From assembly GCA_020634895.1 (NCBI GenBank), contig JACKAV010000005.1:1-64000 (forward strand): a stretch of 64,000 nt of DNA. The letters are read 5' to 3'. Of the stretch, positions 13,508-21,552 are shown piece after piece; the first letter of the stretch is position 1, and each line of letters opens with the position of its first letter. The notes beneath the pieces are model-generated. The model searched no databases and was not told where the DNA came from. It saw only the letters and a list, made by a program, of their open reading frames with translations. The position numbers and the translations under genes were made by a program. The stretch comes from Anaerolineales bacterium (lineage in GTDB: Bacteria > Chloroflexota > Anaerolineae > Anaerolineales > Villigracilaceae).

Positions 13508-15529
13508 ATGACAATAGAATTCCGTAAACGCATACTTGAATCAATACAGAACGAAACCCTCCAAACCGCACTAGATAACAACACCGAGCGCAGGCTGAAG
13601 GGAAAAGCCCTCGCATTCGAATCCATCCCCGATTGGCGCGAGAGGCGGATTCGGGCTCATAACGTCCGCGCGGATGTGATCGAACGGCTGGAAGAATATC
13701 TCGGTCAGTTTATATCCAATGCCGAAGCCAACGGCATCATCGTTCACAGAGCAAAGGATGCGGATGAAGCAATAAATATCGTCTTGCGCATCGTGGGTTC
13801 AAATGTCTACCGACATTTGAACAACGCCGACGACGGGAGTCGTCGGACTCCTACTCTCATCGCCAAATCCAAATCGATGGTCAGCGAAGAGATTTCGTTA
13901 AACCACGCGCTTGAAAAAGAAGGCATCCGCGTCGTTGAAACGGACCTAGGCGAATACATCGTACAACTGCGGCATGAAAGACCGAGTCATATCATCACAC
14001 CGGCGGCGCATCTTAAGAAGGAACAAGTCGCGCAACTCTTTCACGAAAAGTTTGGCATTCCCTATACCGAAGATATTCCGACTCTCACCGCCACCGCCCG
14101 AAAAATTCTGCGCGAAGTTTTCCTAACCGCCGACATCGGCATGAGCGGAGTCAACTTTGGCGCGGCGGATACCGGCGGCATGTGCATCGTCACCAACGAA
14201 GGCAACGGACGCATGGTCACGACGATTCCCAAAACGCATATCGCGCTGATGGGCATGGAACGCCTCGTTCCCAATCTCGACGACCTCGCGCTCATGCTTT
14301 CCCTTCTTCCGCGTTCGGCTACCGGGCAAAAGCTCACGGTCTATACTCAACTGCTTCACAAACCCATGCCGGGGCAAACCCGTCACCTCATCATCCTCGA
14401 TAACGGACGCAGCAAACTCCGCAACTCACCGCTTAAAGAATCGCTGTATTGCATTCGCTGCGGCGCGTGCCTCAATGCCTGCCCCGTCTTCCGCGAACTC
14501 AGCGGGCACGCCTATATCGGGCGCGATCTTTCCATTGCGCCGTATCCCGGTCCGATCGGCAGCGTCATTTCGCCGGGGCTGTTCGGCGAAAATTATTTCC
14601 AACTCGCGCAAGCCTCGTCACTTTGCGGCGCATGCAAAGAAGCCTGCCCTGTGGATATTGATCTGCCGAAGTTGTTGACGCGTGTGAGAGCGGGGGCAGT
14701 GGATGAAGAAAGAGGAAAGAAGAAAGATGGAGGCGAAGGCTTGACTTGGTCAACCAAAACCTTTCTCAAAATTTATACCCGCTTCGCGACTCATCCAAAA
14801 CTGTTTGCCATCTCTCAAAAGTTTGCTTCACTGGGAACTCATCTCCTCTCTCCCCGCTCGCAGTGGATGCGTCTGCCCGCGTTCACAGGTTGGGGCTACA
14901 GCAAGGATATGCCGAGATTCGCAAGCAAGACGTTTCGAGATCGGTGGGACGGGAAAAAAAATGGTGCTTTGGGAATCGATACATCGGGAATTGGCACATC
15001 GGACAATGTGCCAATCACTCCAATTTCCAATTCCCCGACTCCCAATTCCCCCCTTTCCCGCTTCACCGCCGAACTAACCGCTCTCTCCGGCAGCGTCCAT
15101 CAAACGGATGACCCAACTCGATCCATCATCGAATATCTGACCTCGAATAACGTCAAACGGATTTATCTGCAAACAAACCTCCTCGACGAATCTCAATTGC
15201 GCCAGGCAGGCATTGACTTCACCCACGAGTCCGACCCGACCATCACCGTCGGCGTGACGAAGGCTTGGGTAGGGCTGGCAGATACCGGGTCCGTTTTGGA
15301 GGCGGATGAGGAGTTGTTTGGCTCATTACTTCCTGAAATCCATCTTACCGTTTTGCGGGCGGAAGACATTCTTCCATCCCTTCCCGATGCAATGGATCTG
15401 GTAAAAGGTAAAAATGCCGTCTTCATCACGGGACCATCGCGCACGGCGGACATTGAGATGACCCTGACCATTGGCGTGCATGGACCAAAAGAGATTCACG
15501 TTTTCGTTGACGATTCAAAACGCGGGTGA
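13508..15529 (+). CDS. lutB-lutC: LutB-LutC fusion, lactate utilisation Fe-S / LUD-domain protein
   Basis: This 673-residue protein joins two lactate-oxidation subunits. Residues about 1-480 are LutB: a LUD-type domain (GGMCIVTNEGNGRM) and two 4Fe-4S motifs (CIRCGACLNACPVFRE and SSLCGACKEACPVDIDL). Residues about 515-673 match the C-terminal part of LutC (VGVTKAWVGLADTGS, VFITGPSRTADIE). LutB and LutC are normally separate genes. At the joint, a palindromic repeat (14971-15052) is translated as a Ser/Pro/Asn/Thr-rich linker, and a second small palindrome lies at 13826-13854. Start 13508 (MTIEFRKR) fits LutB N-termini better than 13454, whose extra residues derive from a repeat. The -35 and -10 boxes of tRNA-Glu lie in its last codons. 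Confidence 0.88.
   Translation: MTIEFRKRILESIQNETLQTALDNNTERRLKGKALAFESIPDWRERRIRAHNVRADVIERLEEYLGQFISNAEANGIIVHRAKDADEAINIVLRIVGSNVYRHLNNADDGSRRTPTLIAKSKSMVSEEISLNHALEKEGIRVVETDLGEYIVQLRHERPSHIITPAAHLKKEQVAQLFHEKFGIPYTEDIPTLTATARKILREVFLTADIGMSGVNFGAADTGGMCIVTNEGNGRMVTTIPKTHIALMGMERLVPNLDDLALMLSLLPRSATGQKLTVYTQLLHKPMPGQTRHLIILDNGRSKLRNSPLKESLYCIRCGACLNACPVFRELSGHAYIGRDLSIAPYPGPIGSVISPGLFGENYFQLAQASSLCGACKEACPVDIDLPKLLTRVRAGAVDEERGKKKDGGEGLTWSTKTFLKIYTRFATHPKLFAISQKFASLGTHLLSPRSQWMRLPAFTGWGYSKDMPRFASKTFRDRWDGKKNGALGIDTSGIGTSDNVPITPISNSPTPNSPLSRFTAELTALSGSVHQTDDPTRSIIEYLTSNNVKRIYLQTNLLDESQLRQAGIDFTHESDPTITVGVTKAWVGLADTGSVLEADEELFGSLLPEIHLTVLRAEDILPSLPDAMDLVKGKNAVFITGPSRTADIEMTLTIGVHGPKEIHVFVDDSKRG
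13826..13854. repeat. Palindrome embedded in the lutB coding region
   Basis: The stem ccgacgac/gtcgtcgg with a short loop, followed by actcctac, sits in frame and encodes DDGSRRTPT. It lies directly before the conserved IAKSKSMVSEE segment of LutB. Confidence 0.6.
14971..15052. repeat. Nested palindrome at the LutB-LutC joint
   Basis: A perfect 10-bp stem ATTGGCACAT/ATGTGCCAAT (14990-15015) is nested in outer words gggaat...gggaattgg and ccaattcccc...cccaattcccc. It is open in the lutBC frame and encodes the linker GIDTSGIGTSDN and a Pro/Asn/Ser-rich stretch. Confidence 0.65.
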
Positions 15530-15535
15530 TACAAT
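15507..15535 (+). promoter_or_regulatory. Promoter of tRNA-Glu inside the 3' end of lutBC
   Basis: A -35 TTGACG (15507-15512) and a -10 TACAAT (15530-15535) are spaced by 17 bases; the tRNA begins 28 bases after the -10. The -35 box overlaps the last lutBC codons and the -10 begins just past the stop codon. Confidence 0.7.
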
Positions 15536-15563
15536 CTCGCCCGCGTTTCAAAAGACACGAATC

Positions 15564-15638
15564 GCCCCCATCGTCTAGTGGCCCAGGACGGAGCCCTCTC
15601 AAGGCTCAAACCGGAGTTCGAGTCTCCGTGGGGGCACC
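15564..15638 (+). tRNA. tRNA-Glu (anticodon CTC)
   Basis: The acceptor stem is GCCCCCA/TGGGGGC, the D-arm has GTCTAGTGGCC, the anticodon stem GAGCC/GGCTC encloses ctctcaa with anticodon CTC, and the T-arm has GAGTTCGAGTCTC. The gene proper ends at 15636; acc follows but the complete CCA is not encoded (acct). An IS3-type element begins about 20 bases downstream. Confidence 0.94.
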
Positions 15639-15695
15639 TTAAAAAGGCAGTCACGTTTTGAACTGAACCCCGAAAAGCAGACACGAAAAGAAAGC

Positions 15696-15723
15696 CCTCC
15701 TGTGAGAAGATAAGCACAGGAGG
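15696..15723 (+). promoter_or_regulatory. Hairpin hiding the transposase ribosome-binding site
   Basis: The perfect stem cctcctgtg (15696-15704) / cacaggagg (15715-15723) contains the Shine-Dalgarno aggagg of orfA, whose ATG is at 15731. If transcribed from outside the element the site is paired and blocked; this protects against read-through expression in several IS families. The mechanism here is inference from the fold. Confidence 0.7.
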
Positions 15724-15730
15724 TGCTTTT

Positions 15731-16075
15731 ATGTCAGGCAGAAAAGGAATGTTGCACTACAAGAAGGAAATCAAGCAGGAGGCAGTGCGTCTGGTGATGG
15801 AAGAACACGTGACGTATGCAACGATAGCGGAGAAGCTGAATATCCGAAAGGCAGACAGGATCAAAGCCTGGGTGCGGATGTATCGGAGAGAAGGGGAACT
15901 CTCATTCCATAAGCCGATTGGGCGACCCGTGAAAAGGGAGGGAGAAGAACGGGAAATAGAACGGCTGCGGATGGAGAACGCCTTGCTAAAAAAATTCCAT
16001 GCCGAATTGCGGAAAGTGCAGCTCGCGCAGCGCAATATCGGGCGATCTACCACCACAAAGAAGAATACGAAGTGA
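15731..16075 (+). CDS. IS3-family transposase OrfA (helix-turn-helix subunit)
   Basis: This 114-residue protein binds the element ends and supplies the N-terminal part of the OrfAB transposase. Residues about 10-60 form an HTH (YKKEIKQEAVRLVMEE, then VTYATIAEKLNI and KAWVRMYRREG). Residues 75-100 form a leucine-zipper-like helix (EREIERLRMENALLKKF) used for dimerisation. The A AAA AAA slippery heptamer lies in the codons LeuLysLys near its end. Translation is probably limited by the hairpin over its ribosome-binding site. Confidence 0.9.
   Translation: MSGRKGMLHYKKEIKQEAVRLVMEEHVTYATIAEKLNIRKADRIKAWVRMYRREGELSFHKPIGRPVKREGEEREIERLRMENALLKKFHAELRKVQLAQRNIGRSTTTKKNTK
15988..15994 (+). promoter_or_regulatory. 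Programmed -1 frameshift site A AAA AAA
   Basis: In the orfA frame the codons are CTA AAA AAA TTC, giving the classical heptamer A_AAA_AAA. After a -1 shift the orfB frame is open from here through the GTG at 16072 and reads YRAIYHHKEEYEVKAMC, a normal IS3 OrfB beginning. This supports a fused OrfAB transposase. Confidence 0.85.
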
Positions 16076-16881
16076 AGGCGATGTGTAAATTCTTCGGTGT
16101 TTCGCGAGCAGCCTATTATGCCTGGGAAGGGAAATTGGCAGAGACAGACCCAGACCAGGAACGGATGGAGAAAATCCGGACGGTCTATGAGGTTTCTCAC
16201 AAAAGCTACGGGTATCGGCGGATCACGATCCACCTTCAGCAAAAACTTGAACTTGCGATCAATCACAAGGCGGTTTTGAGGTTGATGAACAAATTAGGCA
16301 TTCGTTCGCAAGCCAGAAAGCCCAAAATGTACAAAAAGCTGGAAGAAATCGGCACCTACCATCGCTACCCCAACGTGCTCAATCGGGATTTCGTCGCGAC
16401 CAAGCCCAACCAAAAATGGGTCACGGATGTGACCTACATTCGCACCTTGCAGGGCTGGGCATATCTGTCCACTATCAAGGACCTCTACGATGGCTTCATT
16501 GTGGCGCATGTCTTTGAGCAAACCAATTCAATTGCTCTGGTGACGCGGACCCTCAAACAAGCCAAACAAAAAGAAAAGGTCACTGATGGACTGATCCTCC
16601 ACAGTGACCAAGGGACGCAATACACTTCACAGCCATATCATGTCCTTACCAACGAGTATAACATCACGCCTTCCATGTCTCGTCGTGGCAACTGTTGGGA
16701 TAATGCCCCGATGGAGAACTTCTTTGGACACCTCAAAGAGGAATATTTGCGGCACTTCAAGAAAACCACCTTTAAGGATACAGAGCAACTCATTGATGAA
16801 TACATTTACTTTTACAACTATGAACGGATACAATTGAAAACAAGACAGACACCTTACCAAACTAGGTGTCTATCCAGTTGA
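16072..16881 (+). CDS. IS3-family transposase OrfB (DDE integrase domain)
   Basis: This 269-residue catalytic part has an N-terminal HTH_21 segment (GVSRAAYYAW, SYGYRRITIHL) and an rve-type DDE core: Asp in KWVTDVTYIRT, Asp in LILHSDQGTQY, and Glu in NAPMENFFGHLKEE. The ORF can start at GTG 16072, overlapping the orfA stop by 4 bases. The functional product is probably made by -1 frameshift from orfA at 15988-15994. All catalytic residues are present and there is no stop, so the element may be active or recently active. Confidence 0.92.
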   Translation: MKAMCKFFGVSRAAYYAWEGKLAETDPDQERMEKIRTVYEVSHKSYGYRRITIHLQQKLELAINHKAVLRLMNKLGIRSQARKPKMYKKLEEIGTYHRYPNVLNRDFVATKPNQKWVTDVTYIRTLQGWAYLSTIKDLYDGFIVAHVFEQTNSIALVTRTLKQAKQKEKVTDGLILHSDQGTQYTSQPYHVLTNEYNITPSMSRRGNCWDNAPMENFFGHLKEEYLRHFKKTTFKDTEQLIDEYIYFYNYERIQLKTRQTPYQTRCLSS

Positions 16882-16957
16882 CCAGCGGGGCTTTCTTTTT
16901 TTGTCTTGCTCAATGGGTTCAGTTCATTTTGTGGCTGTCTTTTTTATAAAGGACTCC

Positions 16958-17884
16958 ATGCAAACAAACAACCCATCATCGCGCGGTTTCATCATCGTGT
17001 TGACCGCCACCATCCTTTGGTCCACAACGGGACCGCTCATCAGCTATCTGGTCAAGACCTACGAATTGCCTTCACTGGTGCTCGCCTTTTGGCGCGACTT
17101 GTTCGTGGCATTCGGCATGCTGGTCGGCTTGCTGATCTTCAGCCGCAAACTGTTCGCGCTCGACCGCAGTCATTGGGGATTTATGGTCTGGTACGGAGTT
17201 TCGCTCGCGGTCTTCAACTCGATGTGGACCTTTTCGGTTCAATACAACGGGGCGGCGGTTGCCACGGTTTTGGCTTTTTCCTCCCCGGCAATGACGGCGG
17301 TATTGAGCTATCTCGTTTTCAAGGAACGATTCAGCGTCGTTAAGATCATTTCCATTGCGTTGAGTTTTGTCGGCACGATATTGGTGGCCGGCGCACATGA
17401 CCCCGCCATGTGGAAGTTAAATCCGCTGGGGATCATCTTCGGCTTGATGACCGGTCTAATGTTCGCCATTTACAACCTGCAGGGCAAAGCCGCCAGCGAC
17501 AAGCAAATCGATTCGTGGACGGCTCTGCTTTACAGTTTTGCCTTCGCTTCGTTCTTTTTATTCTTCTTCAATATCGGCAGCGACCTGTTCATCACGAAGC
17601 AGCCTGCGCTCTCGAATTTATCTTGGCTTGGAAATTCCCTCCCCGGCTGGGGATTGTTGTTCTTCCTTGGCGTCGCCCCCACGCTGGGCGGATTTGGCTT
17701 GTATACATTAAGCATCCGCTATCTCTCGCCGACAGTTTCGAATCTAGTCGCTACGCTTGAACCGGTCTTTACGGCGGTGTGGTCTTATTTCTTCCTGAGC
17801 GAGATGATGAACGGAGTGCAATTGGGCGGAAGTCTTCTGCTTATGTTGGGAGTAATATTGCTGAGAACAGCAGACAGAAGTTAA
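16958..17884 (+). CDS. EamA-family (DMT superfamily) membrane transporter
   Basis: This 308-residue protein has ten predicted helices in two EamA repeats (first: IIVLTATILWSTTGPLISYL ... LSYLVFKERF; second: GIIFGLMTGLMFAIYN ... VWSYFFLSEMM). Members export amino acids or other small metabolites; the substrate cannot be told from sequence. Start 16958 was chosen because aaagga precedes it and the additional 19 upstream residues are not membrane-protein-like. Its natural upstream neighbour was tRNA-Glu before the IS insertion. Confidence 0.88.
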   Translation: MQTNNPSSRGFIIVLTATILWSTTGPLISYLVKTYELPSLVLAFWRDLFVAFGMLVGLLIFSRKLFALDRSHWGFMVWYGVSLAVFNSMWTFSVQYNGAAVATVLAFSSPAMTAVLSYLVFKERFSVVKIISIALSFVGTILVAGAHDPAMWKLNPLGIIFGLMTGLMFAIYNLQGKAASDKQIDSWTALLYSFAFASFFLFFFNIGSDLFITKQPALSNLSWLGNSLPGWGLLFFLGVAPTLGGFGLYTLSIRYLSPTVSNLVATLEPVFTAVWSYFFLSEMMNGVQLGGSLLLMLGVILLRTADRS

Positions 17885-17887
17885 ACG

Positions 17888-17922
17888 AAGAGACGGTCAT
17901 TTTCAGATGACCGTCTCTTTTT
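17888..17922. terminator. Bidirectional terminator between EamA and peroxidase genes
   Basis: The stem aagagacggtcat/atgaccgtctctt with a 5-6-base loop is followed by T runs on the plus strand. The genes converge here, so it may serve both. Confidence 0.85.
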
Positions 17923-17924
17923 AT

Positions 17925-19757
17925 TTACGGACGTCCACCGCCGCCGCCTCGTCCGGGGCGACCGTTGGGGCGCGGGGGTCTTCCGTTCGGGCGCGGAGGC
18001 GGGGGCGGAGCGCCGTTGTTATTCTGTGGGTCGTTATCGTCGTCAGGTTGCGGCTGCGGCGGTTGTTGAGGCTGCGTCTGTGAATTCGTCTGAGCCGTGG
18101 ACGAAGAGTCGATCATCACCGTGCTGTCGTTGAAGAAGAAAACGTTCGCCTGAAGTTTTGTCAGCTTCGTATTACGGCGGATGATGTCCGCCAGCGATGT
18201 GCTGTTGATTTCACGAACCAAGTCAGAAGGCAAGGATGACTGATACCAGAAGCGGTCACCATCACGCAGACGGCTGAACTGATCCACCAGAATGGCAGTA
18301 AAAGTCTCGCCGACGCTGGAGCCGGGCAGATGATCTTCCGCCAAACCGCCGATCCACAGGTCGATGTTATCCACATTTCCGTAGGTTGCCGCGAGTTTCG
18401 CCTGCATCGCCGTATCGGATGTGATCTGTGCAAAACTGGTAACACGCCTCAAACCATACGCCGCGCGGACAGTGTTGTAATCCGCCAAGCCGTGATCGCG
18501 TCCGCGCTGGATGTTCATCGAAGCAAGGTCGAAGCCGCCCTGCCCCGGCGCGCCAAAGAGAAAGTTGCGGACATCGTCCACCACGATGGGGTCGATCTCC
18601 TGGGCGTTGTCCGAAGCGAGGTACTTCAGGATGGGGTCAATGTCTGTTTGTCGGACCACGACCGGGTTGAAGAATGAGTCGCGCAGTCCCATTGCGTCAC
18701 GAACCTCTTCGCCGTCATTATCCAGAAATTCAATATCATCGCCCAACATGCTGTGTCCCAAACGATAAGCCGCCGTGGAAAATTCGGTAGCGATACCGGG
18801 ATCCACGTCCGCACGATAGCCGCGATAAGCGGGCAGGGCACTGCGTCCAAGAATGGCGGGCAGGAATTCCTCATACGTGATTCTTTGTATCTCGGCAATG
18901 ACGATGCGGCGCGCATATTGATAGAGTTCCTCATCCGTCCAATCAGGGTGAAGAATTGCCGCCTCACCCGCAATGCGATTATGTTCACGCGTGAACAGAG
19001 TGTGCAACGATAACAGCTCGGGGTTTTCGTTCGCACGCGCATCACCCGAAAGATACAACTGGTCATCCGGCAGGATGTGAGAGTCATTGAAGTTTAAAAG
19101 ACCGTCCGTGTTGAACGTCAGGAAATTTCCGTTCATCTTCATACGTCCGCCGCGGAACTCGCGCAGCGCAGCCGCACGTTCGGCATCCGAGCCGTAGACC
19201 TGCGACCCATCAATGAACGCCGTGATGTCATTGACCTGCTCGCGCGGATTGTTGACGGAAGTTCCCGTCGAAGGGTCAAACTTTGAACGCGAGAAAGAGA
19301 TCGTCATCGTGCCCGTGCCGTTCGGGTCGAACCACTCATCCCCCGAAGGGACAAGCACCGGCATCGATTCTTTCGGGTTGGCAGCATCCGTCAGCGTGAT
19401 ATCGTGGTCGATGAACTGACCCCACGCGTAAACGAACGCGGTGAAATCGCGGTCGTTCGGGATGCCATCCGCCGGGCTGACGGAAAACGTATTGCTCACA
19501 ACGCGCGCACTCGGTCGATTCGAACCGGACGGGCTGCTGATGCCGTCGCCATAATCCACGGGTGACATACGCAGCAATTGCTGCTCCACGCTGCCCCATT
19601 CCGGATGCGCCGAGTTGTTCCCCCTGCCGTCGAACGGCTCGATCTCCAGAGTCATTTCGCCGCTTGCGGAAGCCGCCGTTTGATAAGGCAAAAACGATTG
19701 GCTGCCTAATGCAACGATACTTGCAACGATCATTAAAGCTTTTTTCATTCCTTTCAT
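17925..19757 (-). CDS. Secreted animal-type haem peroxidase
   Basis: This 610-residue exported protein belongs to the peroxidase-cyclooxygenase (An_peroxidase) superfamily. The N-terminus is a signal peptide (KKALMIVASIVALGSQSFL, cleavage near ASA). The distal His is in WGQFIDHDITLTD, the Arg/His region is FTREHNRIAGE, the proximal His is in YRLGHSML, and NIQRGRDHGLADYN follows. It should use H2O2 to oxidise halides or organics outside the membrane. The tail of about 60 residues is Gln/Pro then Gly/Arg-rich (PPPPPRPNGRPPRPNGRPG), unlike the family core. Start 19757 has aaaggag six bases upstream; 19775 is a poorer choice. It is the last of three consecutive genes for exported proteins on this strand. 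Confidence 0.9.
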   Translation of the reverse strand: MKGMKKALMIVASIVALGSQSFLPYQTAASASGEMTLEIEPFDGRGNNSAHPEWGSVEQQLLRMSPVDYGDGISSPSGSNRPSARVVSNTFSVSPADGIPNDRDFTAFVYAWGQFIDHDITLTDAANPKESMPVLVPSGDEWFDPNGTGTMTISFSRSKFDPSTGTSVNNPREQVNDITAFIDGSQVYGSDAERAAALREFRGGRMKMNGNFLTFNTDGLLNFNDSHILPDDQLYLSGDARANENPELLSLHTLFTREHNRIAGEAAILHPDWTDEELYQYARRIVIAEIQRITYEEFLPAILGRSALPAYRGYRADVDPGIATEFSTAAYRLGHSMLGDDIEFLDNDGEEVRDAMGLRDSFFNPVVVRQTDIDPILKYLASDNAQEIDPIVVDDVRNFLFGAPGQGGFDLASMNIQRGRDHGLADYNTVRAAYGLRRVTSFAQITSDTAMQAKLAATYGNVDNIDLWIGGLAEDHLPGSSVGETFTAILVDQFSRLRDGDRFWYQSSLPSDLVREINSTSLADIIRRNTKLTKLQANVFFFNDSTVMIDSSSTAQTNSQTQPQQPPQPQPDDDNDPQNNNGAPPPPPRPNGRPPRPNGRPGRGGGGGRP

Positions 19758-19797
19758 GATTTTCTCCTTTGGCAAAGATTCTGTTACTGATAAATTT

Positions 19798-21411
19798 TTA
19801 TGGCATGCATGCCAATTGGCTTGAATTCGGAGGCATGCCGCATGTGCCGTTTACGCTTCCGTTCGGTGTGTTGAACGAACAGGATGATCCGCTGGATAAG
19901 CCACTGCAGGCGCTGACGGCTTCCTGCGGAGGCTGCTGACCTTGCTGCCCCTGCCCGCCTCCCTGCGGACCTGTGGGCTGATTCTGTCCATTCGGCTGCT
20001 GTCCATTTGGCTGCTGCCCACTCTGCGGCTGACTTCCGCTGCCGCTCGAAGTGATCTGCATACCCGGGCGTGAGGAAGCCGACACATTCCCAGAGACGTA
20101 AGCCACTTCGCCGCCACGCACACAACGGACATAATTGTTCACACGCACCACATCGCCTTGTGGTCCATGTCCCTGCGGATACTGCGAAGCATCACCAGTC
20201 TTCGGGTCGCTGCGCTGCGCCCCCGCGCCGTGGACATCCATCACCTGACCGTTCATAATTCCATACGCCGAGCCAAATGAGATGTATGCCGCAAAGTCTC
20301 TGCCGCGCGTCGAAACGTGTGTCGTGCTCGTCCAGTAGAAGGGATAATCAACAGCGCCATTTTCGGCGGTGATGGTCGAGGTTTGGAAGATGGGATCGAT
20401 GGCAGCGGAGTTGGTCGTGGCGGGTGAACGGGAATAATCCACGATGCTTTGCAGTTCCTTCGCGCTCGGCAGACGCCAATCGTCATATCCGCTGGCAATG
20501 GAGGATTCGCAGTAGTTCAATGCATCGCTCCAGTTCATGCCAGAGCCGCTGTCGGTCTGCATCCACGTCAAACCGGTGGCGTTGTCAGTGATAGTCCCAT
20601 CACCGTTGTCCGCAAAGGCGTTGATGCCGTAACTCGTATTGCCGCGCACATAGCGGACATATTGAACCGTGTCACCTTTGGGGCTGGAAATGGGATAGCC
20701 CTTGATGCGTCCGTCCGCGAAGTTGTAGCCGAACGCAGTGGAGCTCCCGCCCATTGTGGTGCTGACGTACTGTGTACTTGACCAAAACTGAGCGTCGATC
20801 GTGCGTTCACCGGCAGCGGTATCGCCATAACCAAAACCAAAATAGGTCGTATCGATGAACGGAGTGGCAGAGCAGGAGCCGTTGATACAGTCACTGACAT
20901 CCGTACCATCGAAGAGGACGAGCGAGTAAAGTTCCTTGATGGTCGGCAAACGCCAGTCATCGTAGCCCGCCAGGGTCGATGATTCCGCGCTGCTGAGTGC
21001 CTGCGAGAAAGTCATCTTGTCGCTGGCATTGATCACGCCATCGCCGTTGAAATCAGGTGACTGTGACCACATCAAGCCGGTGACGAGGTCCGTGACGGTG
21101 CCATCGCCGTTATCTTGATACTGCGGCACGCTGCCCTGGTAGTTCGCATCCTGCCCGGCAAAGGCTACTCCGCTTTCGACGCAGGGGATCGCATTGTTGT
21201 TGTCGTAACAGGTGGTTTGATTCGTATCCACAATGGGATAGGTCAATGTGGTATTAGTTTGCACGGATATCGTCTGCGCGGACTGATTCACTGTCGGCTG
21301 GGATTCGGTCAATGGGGTTGATCCGTTCGAAGTCGGAGCAAGAGGCGCGTTGCATGCGGCGAGGATCAGGCTTGTGGTCGTAAAAGTCAAAATGGCGATT
21401 CGTTTCATCAT
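19798..21411 (-). CDS. DUF1566 (Lcl-type) lipoprotein, duplicated domain
   Basis: The 537-residue lipoprotein has a lipobox (SLILAAC) near residue 20. Two DUF1566 repeats follow: the first with DNGDGTVTDLVTGLMWSQ and GYDDWRLPTIKEL, the second with DNGDGTITDNATGLTWMQ and GYDDWRLPSAKEL. An EF-hand-like Ca motif DFNGDGVINASD lies in the first. The C-terminal 110 residues are Gly/Gln/Pro/Asn-rich and end in a small Cys-containing module (SACSGLSSGSSCSF ... CGMPPNSSQLAC). The fold is lectin-like in other members; the role is unknown. The ATG at 21411 is preceded by aaaggagac. The gene lies directly upstream of the peroxidase gene (40 bases), and both have odd low-complexity tails. Confidence 0.85.
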   Translation of the reverse strand: MMKRIAILTFTTTSLILAACNAPLAPTSNGSTPLTESQPTVNQSAQTISVQTNTTLTYPIVDTNQTTCYDNNNAIPCVESGVAFAGQDANYQGSVPQYQDNGDGTVTDLVTGLMWSQSPDFNGDGVINASDKMTFSQALSSAESSTLAGYDDWRLPTIKELYSLVLFDGTDVSDCINGSCSATPFIDTTYFGFGYGDTAAGERTIDAQFWSSTQYVSTTMGGSSTAFGYNFADGRIKGYPISSPKGDTVQYVRYVRGNTSYGINAFADNGDGTITDNATGLTWMQTDSGSGMNWSDALNYCESSIASGYDDWRLPSAKELQSIVDYSRSPATTNSAAIDPIFQTSTITAENGAVDYPFYWTSTTHVSTRGRDFAAYISFGSAYGIMNGQVMDVHGAGAQRSDPKTGDASQYPQGHGPQGDVVRVNNYVRCVRGGEVAYVSGNVSASSRPGMQITSSGSGSQPQSGQQPNGQQPNGQNQPTGPQGGGQGQQGQQPPQEAVSACSGLSSGSSCSFNTPNGSVNGTCGMPPNSSQLACMP

Positions 21412-21501
21412 GTCTCCTTTGATATTCGTATTGTATGGATGTAAACGAAATGTAACGAGTGCGTAAAATCATTGATTCGCGCAAACAGGCATGAAACGAA
21501 T

Positions 21502-21536
21502 CACAAAGACCCATGACGGTTGTCATGGGTCTTTGT
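21502..21536 (-). terminator. Terminator hairpin, copy 1 of a duplicated pair
   Basis: The stem acaaagacccatgac/gtcatgggtctttgt has a ggtt loop and lies just downstream of the helical-repeat lipoprotein gene. The same core (gacccatgac-ggtt-gtcatgggtc) recurs at 22648-22676, on the other side of that gene. Confidence 0.75.
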
Positions 21537-21552
21537 TTAATTCTTTGTCTGA

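Larger units (their letters stand above)
15659..16881 (+). mobile_element. IS3-family insertion sequence beside tRNA-Glu
   Basis: The element has the two overlapping transposase frames of IS3 and a plausible left end TGAACTGAACCCCG...AGACAC. The right end GTGTCT...CCAGTTGA is a shortened complement of it (outer CAGTT and inner GTGTCT match, about ten bases are missing between them). The right end overlaps the stop codon of orfB. I see no convincing target-site duplication, so the boundaries are approximate and the right end may be decayed. The transposase frames look intact. Confidence 0.75.

Noticed and set aside
15636..16883. Three-base target duplication ACC around the IS element
   Set aside because: ACC occurs at the tRNA-Glu end and after the right end, but the sequence next to the left ACC does not match the right inverted end, so it is probably chance.
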